A stretch of DNA of 46,206 nucleotides from Welwitschia mirabilis. Lineage: Eukaryota > Gnetophyta > Gnetopsida > Welwitschiales. Below are positions 33,641-45,050 of this stretch, in pieces. Where the stretch lies: the NCBI GenBank assembly GCA_051453625.1, contig JBOZIK010000001.1:144129694-144175899 (forward strand), given 5' to 3'. A program made the translations under genes and the position numbers. Numbering within the stretch: the first letter of the stretch is position 1; every line of letters starts with the position of its first letter. The notes under the pieces were generated by a model. It was not told the DNA's origin. It saw only the letters and a list, made by a program, of their open reading frames with translations, and made no database searches.

Positions 33641-35402
33641 AAATGCAAAGAATTTTAGATGCATAATAAGATGAATAGTAGGCTAAAAACTCATGGATGT
33701 ACTACTTTAGTGTTATATAGAAAAAATTCTTTACAGAGTACATTATAGTAATAACATATCTAATTAAAGTCAATCAGCTAGTCATTTGAATACAGGACTT
33801 TAAACTTCTAAGCTTTTTAAGGTTTTAATAGAGAAGGTTAAATGCTTTAGAAAAGTAGTGATCTGAATGGATATCATGGCATTAAAAGTGCTATTTCTAT
33901 TGTTAGTCTATAAAGTATGTGCATCTATGAGAAAGATTCTACCATGACTGGATTGCTCTCTATTCTTGTTAAAATGTGCTAACATAACAACATAGAGAAA
34001 TAGAAAGAGGAGCTTTCTATGACCAAAGAGTGAGCTATTTTCTATGTGCCAATGTTAGAATACATGCCAAACAATAGACTTATAAGACTTGAATAATACC
34101 AGGAATAGGAAAAAAAAAAGATACTTAAAGAAATGAATATTACTCATAATCATTTCATGAAACATTAATTGCATATATGAAATTACAGAATACATGATTG
34201 CTGAAGTTACAATGAAGTAAAAAGTTACGATATGTATCATATCCTAGTAACATGTAGAGAGATTAAAGATTTGATTTATATGATACTGATAAGTATTTGA
34301 TTCCTTTAAAGCCAACTAGTTTTAACCAGTTACCATCAGAACCTAGATATTTTTAATGTAAGATTTTATTTTTCTTCTTTAATACTATTAATAAGGAATC
34401 AGACCATTTATTAAGAAAATTTTCTTTTCTCTTTCAAGGTCTAACTATTCTAAATAGAGTTTAAGCCCTATATATTTATACTCTAAAAATAATTCAACAT
34501 TTCAAACTTAAGTTGAAAAAACATTTAAAATGTGAAACAAATTAGAAATACAAGCCATCTATTAAAGTAAAAGATGAATTTGGAAGAATAAAAAATGATA
34601 AATAAAATCATAAAATAGGCTACCAAATGCTAGATGTGAAATATATTTGAAATGCAAAATAGAGTGAAAATAGATTAATAATCTCAAAACTTCAAAAGAG
34701 AATTCATAATACCAAACTATGACAAATTCAAAAAATGATGAAATACGTCATAAAAGGTATATTCCTAATTAAACATGAGGTAAGAAAGCTCTTGTAATAT
34801 AAAATGCAAGACTTTAATACAAAAATAAGGCTTTAATAATGAACAAAACAACATTAAAGACATGAAAAAACTTTAAAAACATCTTAAATGAAAATACACT
34901 ACTTAACATCGACCTTATAGATATCATACCAAAAAGTCAAATATTAAGAAAATCTTAAAAGAAAAAGAAAGAATGCCTAAAATTAATTTAAGAGAAAATG
35001 TACCCATAGGAAAACATGCCTATAAACCATCCTCATGCCTCCCTTGTTTTTAAAAAAACAAAAAGTAAGAAAAATTAAAAAAAGAAAAGAAAACTAATTG
35101 ATGTATTAAAGCATGTATCATTAAGTTCTTTAAAAAAATCCTTAACCTTTTACCTTCCCAAGAACAAAAAAAGATGAGGATTTCTATGTAAGCTAAGTGA
35201 GGATCTAAGAAATGGAATGGAGTCTAGATGCATATCAATAGAATAAGACAAGGAATAAAGCATTACAAATTTGAATATGAGAATACCATAACATTTTTTT
35301 GGAAAAAATGATCAATGTGCTATGGTTCCATGTGCTCCAATGAATGTTAAGTCATTACACTATCCCATCATAAGATCATCATGAAAGGTAATGATGCATG
35401 CA
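33641..35402. other. A+T-rich stretch, no gene recognised
   Basis: Only short open frames without domains (for example 34055-34240 minus). A short inverted repeat around TGTTTTTAAAAAAACA lies near 35046-35061. Confidence 0.5.
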
Positions 35403-35449
35403 TAAGAGGCATGACATGCATCTCCATGTGTAAGAGGCATGACATGCAT
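35403..35449 (+). repeat. 28-bp-period direct repeat with CATGCAT motifs
   Basis: TAAGAGGCATGACATGCAT occurs at 35403-35421 and again, exactly, at 35431-35449. CATGCAT is the RY motif bound by plant B3 factors, but no gene lies nearby. Confidence 0.8.
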
Positions 35450-35652
35450 TTGACTTATGTTCCACATTTATCAAGAGATGAGAAGTTGTTTAGCTTCTTC
35501 GGTAGATTTAATTGGGTCATGATTTTAATCCTTCTTGATATTCATAAAAGTACTTGATTCATAAAATGTTTATTTTCTTGTTCATTAGAATTAGAAAACT
35601 TTATCACATTATGATAGTTAGTAGTTTTGGAATTTTTTTATAAAAAAAAATA

Positions 35653-36192
35653 NNNNNNNNNNNNNNNNNNNNNNNNNNNNNNNNNNNNNNNNNNNNNNNN
35701 NNNNNNNNNNNNNNNNNNNNNNNNNNNNNNNNNNNNNNNNNNNNNNNNNNNNNNNNNNNNNNNNNNNNNNNNNNNNNNNNNNNNNNNNNNNNNNNNNNNN
35801 NNNNNNNNNNNNNNNNNNNNNNNNNNNNNNNNNNNNNNNNNNNNNNNNNNNNNNNNNNNNNNNNNNNNNNNNNNNNNNNNNNNNNNNNNNNNNNNNNNNN
35901 NNNNNNNNNNNNNNNNNNNNNNNNNNNNNNNNNNNNNNNNNNNNNNNNNNNNNNNNNNNNNNNNNNNNNNNNNNNNNNNNNNNNNNNNNNNNNNNNNNNN
36001 NNNNNNNNNNNNNNNNNNNNNNNNNNNNNNNNNNNNNNNNNNNNNNNNNNNNNNNNNNNNNNNNNNNNNNNNNNNNNNNNNNNNNNNNNNNNNNNNNNNN
36101 NNNNNNNNNNNNNNNNNNNNNNNNNNNNNNNNNNNNNNNNNNNNNNNNNNNNNNNNNNNNNNNNNNNNNNNNNNNNNNNNNNNNNNNNNNNN
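35653..36192. other. 540-N assembly gap
   Basis: Largest gap in the window; flanks are A-rich. Open frames drawn across it on both strands are artefacts. What it hides cannot be said. Confidence 0.95.
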
Positions 36193-39100
36193 AAAAAATA
36201 TTTATTCTTCAAATGCATACTACACATTATTTAATGCACATTCGAAATTCATTAAATATGGTTATGATCCTATGAAGGATTAGCTAGAATAAGGAAATGG
36301 TATAGATAATTAACCTTAATAAATAATGTAAGAAGATTATTCATCTTGGATATGTACATAACTCATAAATATAATTCATTATTGTCATTTACACATGAAT
36401 GTTACTTATTAATCAGGCTCATCCAACTTGTTAAAGGTCATTATTATCTAATTTAGAGTGACCACTTTTATTTAATTTAATTTGATCATATTACTTTATA
36501 TATAAAATGATGTATATGGTTCTTAACCAAATTGGATCAAAAATTTTTAGTCTATTATCTATTTATAAATAGAGCCATTCTCTCCCTTATAAACTAATTT
36601 TTCACTTTAATACAAGTACATGCTATTAATTTTTCTTTTCATTATTAGTTATTATTATTATTTTATCCTCTTATCTTTAGTGTGGGGTTCAATCTTGAAG
36701 CTTAAATCTTAGAGCTAAGGATTTTGGAGCTTAGGAATAAATCAAATCTTTATCAATCTTCTCAAAGTAATAGGCTTAAATATCTAACCTTTCTAAGTAT
36801 ATTTCATTTAATTATTTTGTTCCTATGTGGTTTCTTTTTCTTAAAAGAATTAGTAACATATTAGAGTATTGTCTTAAGCCATTGGTATTATTATTATAGT
36901 GTTTATTTTATTGAAATTATCCCTTCCATTAGATTCAAACTAAGATAAGGAAGAGATTTGAGGGATCTCTTTACATGCTTGTTTTATGAGATTATTAATG
37001 AAAGTTTTTACTAAGTGAGTAGACAGTTTAAATTCATACTTGGATATCTATGTTCATTTTGAATTTTGAAATATTTGATCCCTTTTATAATTTTTTAATG
37101 TTAAATGAAAGTCCTCTTATAACGGTAAATTATCTGATCCTTAAATTTCATTTATATGAGGTGGTTTTTCATGTTAATGCTAAGGCTCATTAAATTTGTT
37201 TTCTTTAAATTAACCTCATGCACTAATTTTTATTAATTAATGTTAAATTTTATCAATTAAAATTTATTTTATATATTTTATAAACTAATCAGATTAAGTA
37301 TTTATCTATTGAAAAGGATAACTTTATTAATTACCTTTAAAAATAAAGAACCTATAGGTACATCACTAAGCTATTCCAAATAGATCCGAATTACTACACT
37401 TTAGATAGTTTAGCCATTGTTTGCATAGCTCAAAAAATTATAAATTTAACCATAGAGAAAAATAATATAAAGTTTGAAGAAAACATAAAATGAAGAAATC
37501 ATATCATCTATAATAACAATTACATTCCTAAACTTTCATAGCATGAAAAAAAGGTAACAACTTGCTACATTTTAAGAGAGTATGTTTTACTATAAACTTA
37601 AGCCCTCTTATATTCTTTATTAATATAATATTTATAAAAGTAATTCTAAACTTATTTCCATCCCTTGCTATCTATAGGACAATTCTAGTATGTATGTAAA
37701 AAGAATTCTTCAATCCAATAAAGGTGATAAACTAGATTTTGAATACATACATCCACCAAATGATGACTAATTTATATTCTTTAGAAATAAATAAATGACA
37801 TAAATCAAAATATTTTTAGAGGAACATGAATTTCCAAGTTTTAATATTGACTTATTAATATTGACTTGTTAATAAGGATACAATTGAGAAAAGATGTGAA
37901 CTTCTTGAATTTAACACTCATAACTAATTATACATGAATAGTTGTGGAAAGGAATTATAAAGGACTAATTCTAATTACTAAAAATCTCTTCTATTATCAC
38001 ATTATTGCAAGCAGTCTAAATGTAATCTTAAAGATGATAAAAATTTTTCTTAAAATAATTTACTAGAGAGAATTTTACTTTAGCTTCATTCTAGCAAATG
38101 GAATAAGAATTATCTAATGTCCATACATATTTTAAACACTTTAGATGTAAACATCACAACCTTACAAATTAATAAAAGAGTTTTTGTAAAATAATAAGTA
38201 TCAACTAGTTATAAATCATTCTAAATCTATTTCCAAGCCCATTAAATAGAAGCCAAAATAAGGGAATTCTTAATCTATATTGAAAAATAAGATAAAATAA
38301 GATCATTAAATTCAAGGTCAATCTAAGTTTTTCTACCTAAAGGAAATCAATTAGCAATAGCATCTCATATCAAAACCTTCTATGGAGATCCCCTAATATT
38401 GTGGATTTAAAATACCAAACCCACATTTCTTATTTGATTTATAACACATATCCCAATAGATTCTTTTAAACCTAAGATAAAATCTCTAAGCCAATTTGTA
38501 ATATTTTTATATTCTATCTAGTTGAAAGTAAGATAAGAAGAATAGTAAATATGAAAAGAAGAAATAGATAATATGGTAATAAAAACCCTCCTAGCTAGGA
38601 TGAGTATCTTGTAAGTCAAGCTAAAAATTTACTTTGAATGTTTTATTCTACCCATGTCCAAACTTAGAAGCCAAATATACCAAAGCCAAAAAGCACATCC
38701 CAGATTCTAAAAATATGAGATTGAATGTCTTGGAAATAATTTATATTAATTTTATTAAGAATAGTTTCTATAAGCTTATTTGTGGCTTTTTATGTTCATA
38801 TTATAGCTAAAGTTTAAAATTTTTAAAATGTGAGCATAACTTAAGAATATCATTACTTATTAAATATTGAATAGAATTTAATTATTTTTTAAATAATTCT
38901 AACACCACAAAGATTTATAAATATTTAAAAATAAAATTTATCTTATATTCAATAAATTTTAAAAATTATTTTATAAAATAAGTTAGAAAATTAAAAACAA
39001 AAAATAGAAATAACTTAGCTTTATTAGCAAAAGTCATGATTAATAGTTTATAATAAATGAATACTTTAAATTATAATAAATGACTACTTTAAATTATAAA

Positions 39101-39479
39101 TATATAGATACTCTTTTTAAAAAATCATTAATTACATAAAAATTCAAAGCATTCTAAAATCTATAACCTTTGTAGTATAGTGTGATAGTATAACAACTCT
39201 AAATTTAAAAACATTTATACACTTAATGTATAATCATCAAAAATATATGTATAGGAATCTAAACTTGATAAAATAATATATTATAAGCATAGTTTAAGAA
39301 AAATTAGTACAATTTAATTTTACCTTTATAAATATTTAATTATTTAATTTTAGTTGTGACATGTCTTTAAAATTATATTTATATATATATATATAATTAA
39401 TGTCATTAACTATACAAAATTTATTTTAAAAAAGTTTTGCTAATAATTTAAGAACTTAAGATGGAGTCTATGAAGAAAC
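36193..39479. other. A+T-rich stretch, no gene recognised
   Basis: No coding relic recognised. A TATA-like site lies at 36564 (separate entry). A (TA)n run of about nine units lies at 39379-39396. A duplicated TTAATATTGACTTGTTAAT-like phrase lies near 37851-37873. Confidence 0.5.
36564..36576 (+). promoter_or_regulatory. TATA-box-like site, possible LTR promoter
   Basis: TATAAATAGAGCC on the plus strand, followed by CATTCTCTCCCTTATAAAC, a layout common in plant LTRs and promoters. No matching second LTR was found within the window, and about 100-150 bases on there is only an uncertain GTGTGGGGTTC that could be a primer-site remnant. Confidence 0.3.
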
Positions 39480-39485
39480 ATCCTA

Positions 39486-39532
39486 ATAGTAAAGTAGTGA
39501 TCCAATGATGATGAGGTTGTGAATTTGATTCT
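39486..39532 (+). repeat. Decayed tRNA-like SINE head
   Basis: A-box-like TAGTAAAGTAGTGAT (39487-39501), then B-box-like GAATTTGATTC (39521-39531), in correct order and about 30 bases apart. A run of A follows directly at 39535-39540. Length beyond the head and target duplication are not resolved. Confidence 0.4.
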
Positions 39533-39540
39533 TTAAAAAA

Positions 39541-40054
39541 ATTTTAGGAAATGTAAGATGAATAATACATAAAATTGTTTTATCCTATATCATTTTTATT
39601 AAATATTCTTTAGTACATTACAATTTATACCTTCTTATTAAGGCTTTCATTCTTGAATAAAAATTCAAATTCTTATTTAGTATGAGTTACATTTAACTAC
39701 TCAATTACTCAAGTGATGTATAGTTTAATGTTAATTTATATCCACCTCTTCTTTTCTTGCTTTTATTTTAACACATATTGTTAGAAATTTATAAGGGTTT
39801 TCACATTAATAATCTTATTAAATTAATTAATATCATAGATTTTTATCCCTTTTGTTTATTTTATAGTTAAAATAAATTTAATTAAGCATTTTATCTTTTC
39901 TTTCCACTTATCTTTACATTTACCCTCATTTCTCCTTAGTAATCACATTATCATGAAAAATTCAGTTATTAAAGTTGGAAAAGAGAGCATAAAATTGATA
40001 TATTTTGTGCATAGAATATTTTTATTCAAATAGAACTTTGAAGAACTATTGTAT
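39541..40054. other. A+T-rich stretch, no gene recognised
   Basis: Nothing supportable seen on either strand. Confidence 0.55.
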
Positions 40055-41104
40055 TGTAAAGTCTACACTTTTAAGCCAAAAACCTTAAATGTTGCTTTAA
40101 TATCAAACTACAAAGTCCATGAGCTTCAACTAAAAACTTCAAATGTTGCTTTGATTTCAAAATGTAACATCTACATTTTTTAATTACCCAAAATTAATTC
40201 ATTAATAAAATTAAATATGATGTTCAACATTAATGGTCAAGTTTATGGATATCTTTAAACAATCTCTATTTTCAAACATAACCACCTCATTTACGATACC
40301 TTCAAAGAATTATGTCGTAAAATATTATTGATGTAATGAACCTTAGGCTAATATGAAAATTTAAAATTTTCATTTGTAATAATAATAAAGTGATAGTTAA
40401 ATTAGTAATTATGGAGTAGTGGTTACAATGGTAATTATAAAGTGGTAATTACAATAGTAATTATGGGGTGGTAATTACAATATTAATTCTGATCATAAAA
40501 TTATAAGGAAAAAGAAACAAACATAACTATTAACCATTAAAGTCAATCTACAAGGTTAATAACTGCTTACCAGAGTGATGAGGTCACAGGTACATGGACC
40601 CAGAGGTCCAAAGTTCTAACCCTAGTAGTGGCAGGAAATATAAATGGAACAGATTCCACAATCCCAGGTGCCATTGGGCATTTGTGTGATACAAAATTAC
40701 CTACCCACTATCAGTGGGAAATATAAACGAAATAGATTCTGTAAGCCCAAACACCACTGGGCATTTGTGTGGTGTAAAATTACCTACCCGCTATCTCTTA
40801 AAAAAAAAGTTAATCTACAAGTTAATATAAAATAGATCAATAAGCTAATACAAAAGTTAGAATATTTACATAACAACCATAAAAAACTTGTAATAATAAT
40901 AAAACAACTTTGCAAGTTGAAACATAAGATCTAGTTCACAAATCTAGTCTTAATACAAACTACAAATACATAAAGCATAAATAGGTAAATAACAAAAATA
41001 GCTCAACTCAACGTTGGTAAGAATTCCTTTATCAATGATTAGAATACATGTCAACATCTAAACCTGCACAAATAATATGGTATGATAATTGTTAAATCAT
41101 CACA
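40055..41104 (-). repeat. Left (3') LTR, interrupted by a SINE
   Basis: Direct repeat of 42542-43264; shared landmarks include CATAAGATCTAGTTC-like and ACAACATCTAAACYT blocks. At its left end, a unit of about 55 bases starting TGTAAAGTC/TACAAAGTC is present twice; the other LTR has it once. Positions 40376-40496 hold about four degenerate 24-base units of GTAATTATGGRGTRGTGGTTACAAT type, also present at 42808-42920. Confidence 0.65.
40539..40821 (+). mobile_element. SINE with 16-bp target duplications, partly dimeric
   Basis: Target duplications AAAGTCAATCTACAAG (40539-40554) and AAAGTTAATCTACAAG (40806-40821) differ at one base; the other LTR has the empty site near 42970. The body from 40555 begins with a tRNA-like head: A-box-like TTACCAGAGTGATGAGG (40567-40583) and B-box-like AGTTCTAACCC (40612-40622). 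Then an 83-bp unit is tandemly duplicated (40634-40716 and 40717 to about 40798), each unit starting GGAAATATAAA and containing GGGCATTTGTGTG. It ends in a short A run. The 63-codon open frame across it is not a gene. SINEs are transcribed by RNA polymerase III and mobilised by LINE enzymes; target duplications of this length are typical. Confidence 0.85.
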
Positions 41105-42518
41105 ATCCCTGGTATATCCAAGCTAATGGAGGGTGTAAAGCAAGATAATTAAATCCTAACATATGTATTGAAAATAAAAGTGCAAGATAACTCACATATT
41201 ACCATTAAGACCATATTTTTACCAATGCAAGAAATATGAGTTTGGTTCTCATTTATTTTTAATAATTGATTGATTTATTTTTAATATAGAATAGTATTCC
41301 AAGTTTTGATAATCTAAGAATTTACTACTAGAAGGGTGCTAAAAATGCATTTTTATCTAGAAGCTCAATCTTATAACCAATAAGAGCCTTGTAGATTAGG
41401 TAAACCCTTTAAAGCTACACAAACATCCTACTGTGCGTAACTAGACAAGTCATAAAGATATTCCAATTACCCTGTTTTCTCTAAAAATTTATTTCCATAG
41501 CCAATGAGAACCCTTTAGGTGGCTTAGCCCCTAAAGCCACACAATTTGACTACTTAACCAATTTCAGTTCATCTTATTTAATAGAGATAAAATCATATAT
41601 AGGAAACAAGGTATTAAATAAATAAGAAGAGGCTTACAACATCAAAACATTAATCAAAATTAAGTACAAATTAGAATCACAAGTTTTTAAGTGAGATAAC
41701 ATAATGCTTATATAGGGTTATGTTAGGTTATAAAACTAAGAAATCAAGAAAGATATGAAAATATATAAGAGTATAAATAAAACCAAATAAAATAACAAGG
41801 AAAACCATGGAACCATGTAAAAGATGCAAAAACTCCCTAGTAAAGTATATCATAAAAAAAAGGCAACCATAATTTAGCTACTAATTTAGCCATTAAAAGT
41901 ACATCATTAAAAAAAAAGGAAAGACTACAAAATAATATTATTAGTGACAACACTTATAATTCAATATATTCTTGGGTATTTATAAAATTAAGTAAAAATT
42001 AAAACAAAGTCAACCATAATGCATATCATTAATTATAATAATTACAAGAAAGGAAAGCATTAAAATAGTAATTGTAGCACAAGTTTCCAAATTGCATATC
42101 ACATACTAATAATATGCTAATAAATAAAAAATCTAACCATTAAATTAGCTTAGTGGATTCCACAAGATAAAAATTCTTTTTATTTAGTTTTGATTTAATT
42201 ATTTGGGCCAAATTGTTACACCTTCAAATCTCTGGACGTGAAATTTCTCTCACCCTTAAGAAGTTTTCTTTTGAAAAATTGAATAAAAAGTATTAGATTT
42301 ACATTCTAACACATCTATTTCATATTCTTGATACTATAAAACCAAAAAAACACATATAAAGAGCATTAAAAAATGTTTAGGTTAGAAATTATTTACTTTA
42401 CTTGTGTTTTAAATTGATTAATTATAAATTTTGACTATCTTATTCAAGTAATACTACAACCTAGCCTTTGATGTTAAAACTTATAATATATTAATGACAA
42501 TTATCCCTAGCAAAATCA
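41105..42518. other. Non-coding interior of the element at 40055-43264
   Basis: About 1.4 kb, A+T-rich, with no gag or pol motif on either strand. It contains two similar phrases around AGCCTTGTAGATTAGG... and ACCCTTTAGGTGGCTTAG (near 41385 and 41510), each followed by AAAGC(T/C)ACACAA, a diverged internal duplication of about 120-base period. Confidence 0.5.
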
Positions 42519-42521
42519 TAA

Positions 42522-42540
42522 CCTAGGCTTTGATACCAAA
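42522..42540 (-). promoter_or_regulatory. Primer-binding site (initiator tRNA-Met type)
   Basis: The minus strand reads TTTGGTATCAAAGCCTAGGT, one base (G to A) from the standard TGGTATCAGAGCC core. It abuts the right LTR, whose minus-strand end reads GGACTTTACA. Confidence 0.65.
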
Positions 42541-42541
42541 A

Positions 42542-43264
42542 TGTAAAGTCCACAATTTTCAACCAAAAACTTCTAATGTTACTTTGATTATAAAATGTAA
42601 CATTTACATTTTTATAGTTCAAAAATTAATTCATAGATAAACATAAATTTTATGTTCAAGGTTAATGACCAAGTTTATGCATGACTTTAAGCTATCTCTA
42701 TTTTAAAATGTAACAATCTTATTTAGAACACCTTTGAATAACTAAATTGTAAAAATATTATTGTTATCATGAATCTTGGGCTATTATAAAAATATAAAAT
42801 TATTATTTATAATAATTACAAAGTGATAGTTACAATAATAATTATGAAGTAATGGTTATAATAGTAATTATGAAGTGGTGGTTACAGTAGTAATTATGGG
42901 GTGACAATTACAATAATAATTATGATAGTAACATGATGAAGAAAAAGACACAAATACAACCATTAACATTTAAAATTCACATACAAGATAATATAAAATA
43001 ATTAATAAGCTAATAGGGAAGCTAGAATGTGTACATGATGACTATAGAAAACTTACAATAATAAAAAAATAACTCACTAGTTAAAACATAAGAGCTAGTT
43101 CATAAATCTAGTCTTATTACAAACTACTAATACATAAAACATAAATAAGTAAATAATAGAAATAACTCAAGTCAATAGTAGCAAGCATTTCTCTATCAAC
43201 GACCAGAATCCATAACAACATCTAAACTTACATAAATAATATGATATAAATACTAGTCACGACA
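42542..43264 (-). repeat. Right (5') LTR
   Basis: 723 bp, partner of 40055-41104 but without the SINE and with a single copy of the terminal unit. Starts TGTAAAGTCC beside the primer site and ends in ACGACA. Confidence 0.65.
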
Positions 43265-44156
43265 GAGAGATATAGTCCCTATAAAAAAGAAATAATTCCA
43301 AAAATTTGAGTGATCTATCTAAATCACAATGTCTAATAAGAATGAGAAATTTCCCTTAAACCTCACAAAGCCTATGTGCACAAGAATAGAAAAGGTAATT
43401 TTGTTAAAGAGTTCTTAGTGTAAGTGAGGATAAAATTTTAATGTGAGGGGGTATAATTTGATTACTAGGTAATAAATATCAAATTTGTCAATTTTAAGGT
43501 CTTCTCCCAAATTCGAGTAGTGATCATGTCCTCTCCAAAGGAGTTACTCTTATTTCCTAAGGGAGTAAAAGGACAAAAGTATGAACCACCTTGGTAGGGC
43601 TTCCAAGTTATCAACCAATTTTAGTTACCTTAACTATATATCCTCCTTAAGGGAGAATACCATGTAATGTTAGTGACCTACTTATACCTCAGACTGAATA
43701 AATTTTAAGATTGATTATACTTATGACTCCCTGTTGACTTGTTGATGAAATCCAAGTAGATCCTACCACTATGCCTCTAGCCTTCACCCAATATACCCTC
43801 GATTATCNNNNNNNNNNNNNNNNNNNNNNNNNNNNNNNNNNNNNNNNNNNNNNNNNNNNNNNNNNNNNNNNNNNNNNNNNNNNNNNNNNNNNNNNNNNNN
43901 NNNNNNNNNNNNNNNNNNNNNNCTCAGAGGGTAGCATAGACTAACATGGATCTCTATCTACATAAGGCTTCCTATGCCCACCACCAACCAAAACTTATTA
44001 CCAATGTGAAATGTAATGTGTTTAGGGGTGAAAGTAATTCCCAATTTTAACCTTAATCACAAAGAATTAAAATTTTAGTGTGAAAAAGTAAGAAAGGAAA
44101 AAACACTCAAAAACACACACACAAGGATAGTATGTAATTTGCTATAGTTAATCTAA
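43265..44156. other. Unassigned non-coding stretch with a gap
   Basis: Less A+T-rich than its neighbours (phrases such as CCTCTCCAAAGGAGTTACTC near 43530), but no gene, LTR or terminal repeat recognised. The 115-N gap at 43808-43922 has no duplicated flanks. Confidence 0.45.
43808..43922. other. 115-N assembly gap
   Basis: Flanks are not copies of each other. Content unknown. Confidence 0.95.
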
Positions 44157-44400
44157 GTGAATCTTGCTCAACATCCCAAACTTAACTCAATCTATACAAA
44201 TCACAAAAATTAATCTAAACGAGAGAAAAATTAAGTCAAGTGGATCTTGCTCCACATCCCAAACTTGACTTAATGGAAAAGAAAATAAGTTAAGGGATTA
44301 CAATTTGTAAAAAATTACTCAAAAACCATTAAGTGCATAAAAATTATGCATAAAAAATTAAGTTAAGGGCTTACAAGTTTGAAAAATTGCCCAAAAACTT
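44157..44400 (+). repeat. Decayed tandem repeat, period about 75-83
   Basis: TGCTCAACATCCCAAACTTA near 44165 recurs as TGCTCCACATCCCAAACTTG near 44249 (period 83). AAGTTAAGGGATTACAA at 44287 recurs as AAGTTAAGGGCTTACAA at 44361 (period 74). No coding sense. Confidence 0.65.
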
Positions 44401-44594
44401 AAGAAAATTGAAAAAATAGCCAAAAGTAGCAAAAAAGGCTAAAAACTGCCTATGTGTGTAAAATAAGATCAATTGCTAAATAATAGCTACCTAAAATACC
44501 TATGCACAAAAGTGGATAATGGCTGAGAAATGGCTCAGCTAAATTACATGTGTATAAGAGCAAGAAATGTGATAGTACAAATTTAAAAATTTTG

Positions 44595-44680
44595 ATTTTA
44601 GGTAGGTCTGGAATCAAACTCTGCACTTCATATTTGAGAATTAAATTACTTGACCACTACATCAATGACTATGTTGGTAA
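44595..44680 (-). repeat. Decayed tRNA-like SINE head
   Basis: In minus-strand reading, TAGTCATTGATGTAGTGGTCAA (A box; here given as TAGTCATTGATG and TAGTGGTCAA) is followed about 35 bases later by AGAGTTTGATTCCAGACC (B box). This is the best-preserved of the three isolated heads. No tail or target duplication resolved. Confidence 0.45.
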
Positions 44681-45050
44681 ATAAAGTTGGTAATATATTT
44701 AAAGTTTAAACAGTCAATAATCAATAGAGGGAGTTGCTGCATAGATCAAAGTTGCAGATGATCCAAATGCAAATAGGTAGTGGACTGACACAACACGATG
44801 GTACACAGAGAGCTTGACAAGAAGATATAGCATAGCAATGGTACTCAACATATAGGTAGTGTTGGCAGGCTTAACACTCAGGAGGAGATAGACTAAGCTT
44901 TAACAAAGTACGTTGCAAGCAACAAAAGGTTTAAAAATCAGAGAATGTAGATAGGTAATGTTAACACAGGTACAATTGTGGAGAACAGACACATAGTGAA
45001 TAGAACATAAGTTAGAACATAGTCATGACTGACATATAGACACAACAAGC
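44681..45050. other. Left flank of the second Athila-like LTR, unassigned
   Basis: No primer-binding site is present next to the LTR edge, so this is not the interior of that element. It is likely host or other repeat DNA flanking a 3' LTR or solo LTR. No gene recognised. Confidence 0.45.

Larger units (their letters stand above)
40055..43264 (-). mobile_element. Probable non-autonomous LTR retrotransposon with non-coding interior
   Basis: Two long direct repeats (40055-41104 and 42542-43264) enclose about 1.4 kb with no coding relic. Left of the right repeat, the minus strand reads TGGTATCAAAGCCTAGGTT, a near-perfect initiator tRNA-Met primer site, which makes the right repeat the 5' LTR of a minus-strand element. 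The left repeat carries a SINE insertion and an extra tandem unit. Ends read TG...CA in both repeats. No target duplication was confirmed (TGTAT on the left, GAGAG on the right), so the exact outer ends, or whether the two repeats arrived together, remain uncertain. Confidence 0.6.

Noticed and set aside
35604-36283. Two overlapping open frames of about 210 codons on opposite strands
   Set aside because: Almost entirely made of the 540-N gap; only about 20-38 real codons each.
39379-39396. (TA)n run
   Set aside because: Short simple repeat, ordinary in this base composition.
40644-40835. 63-codon open frame
   Set aside because: Lies in the SINE; its repetitive peptide simply mirrors the 83-bp tandem duplication.
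40050-43269. Target duplication for the LTR pair at 40055/42542
   Set aside because: Left flank TGTAT and right flank GAGAG do not match, so none is claimed.
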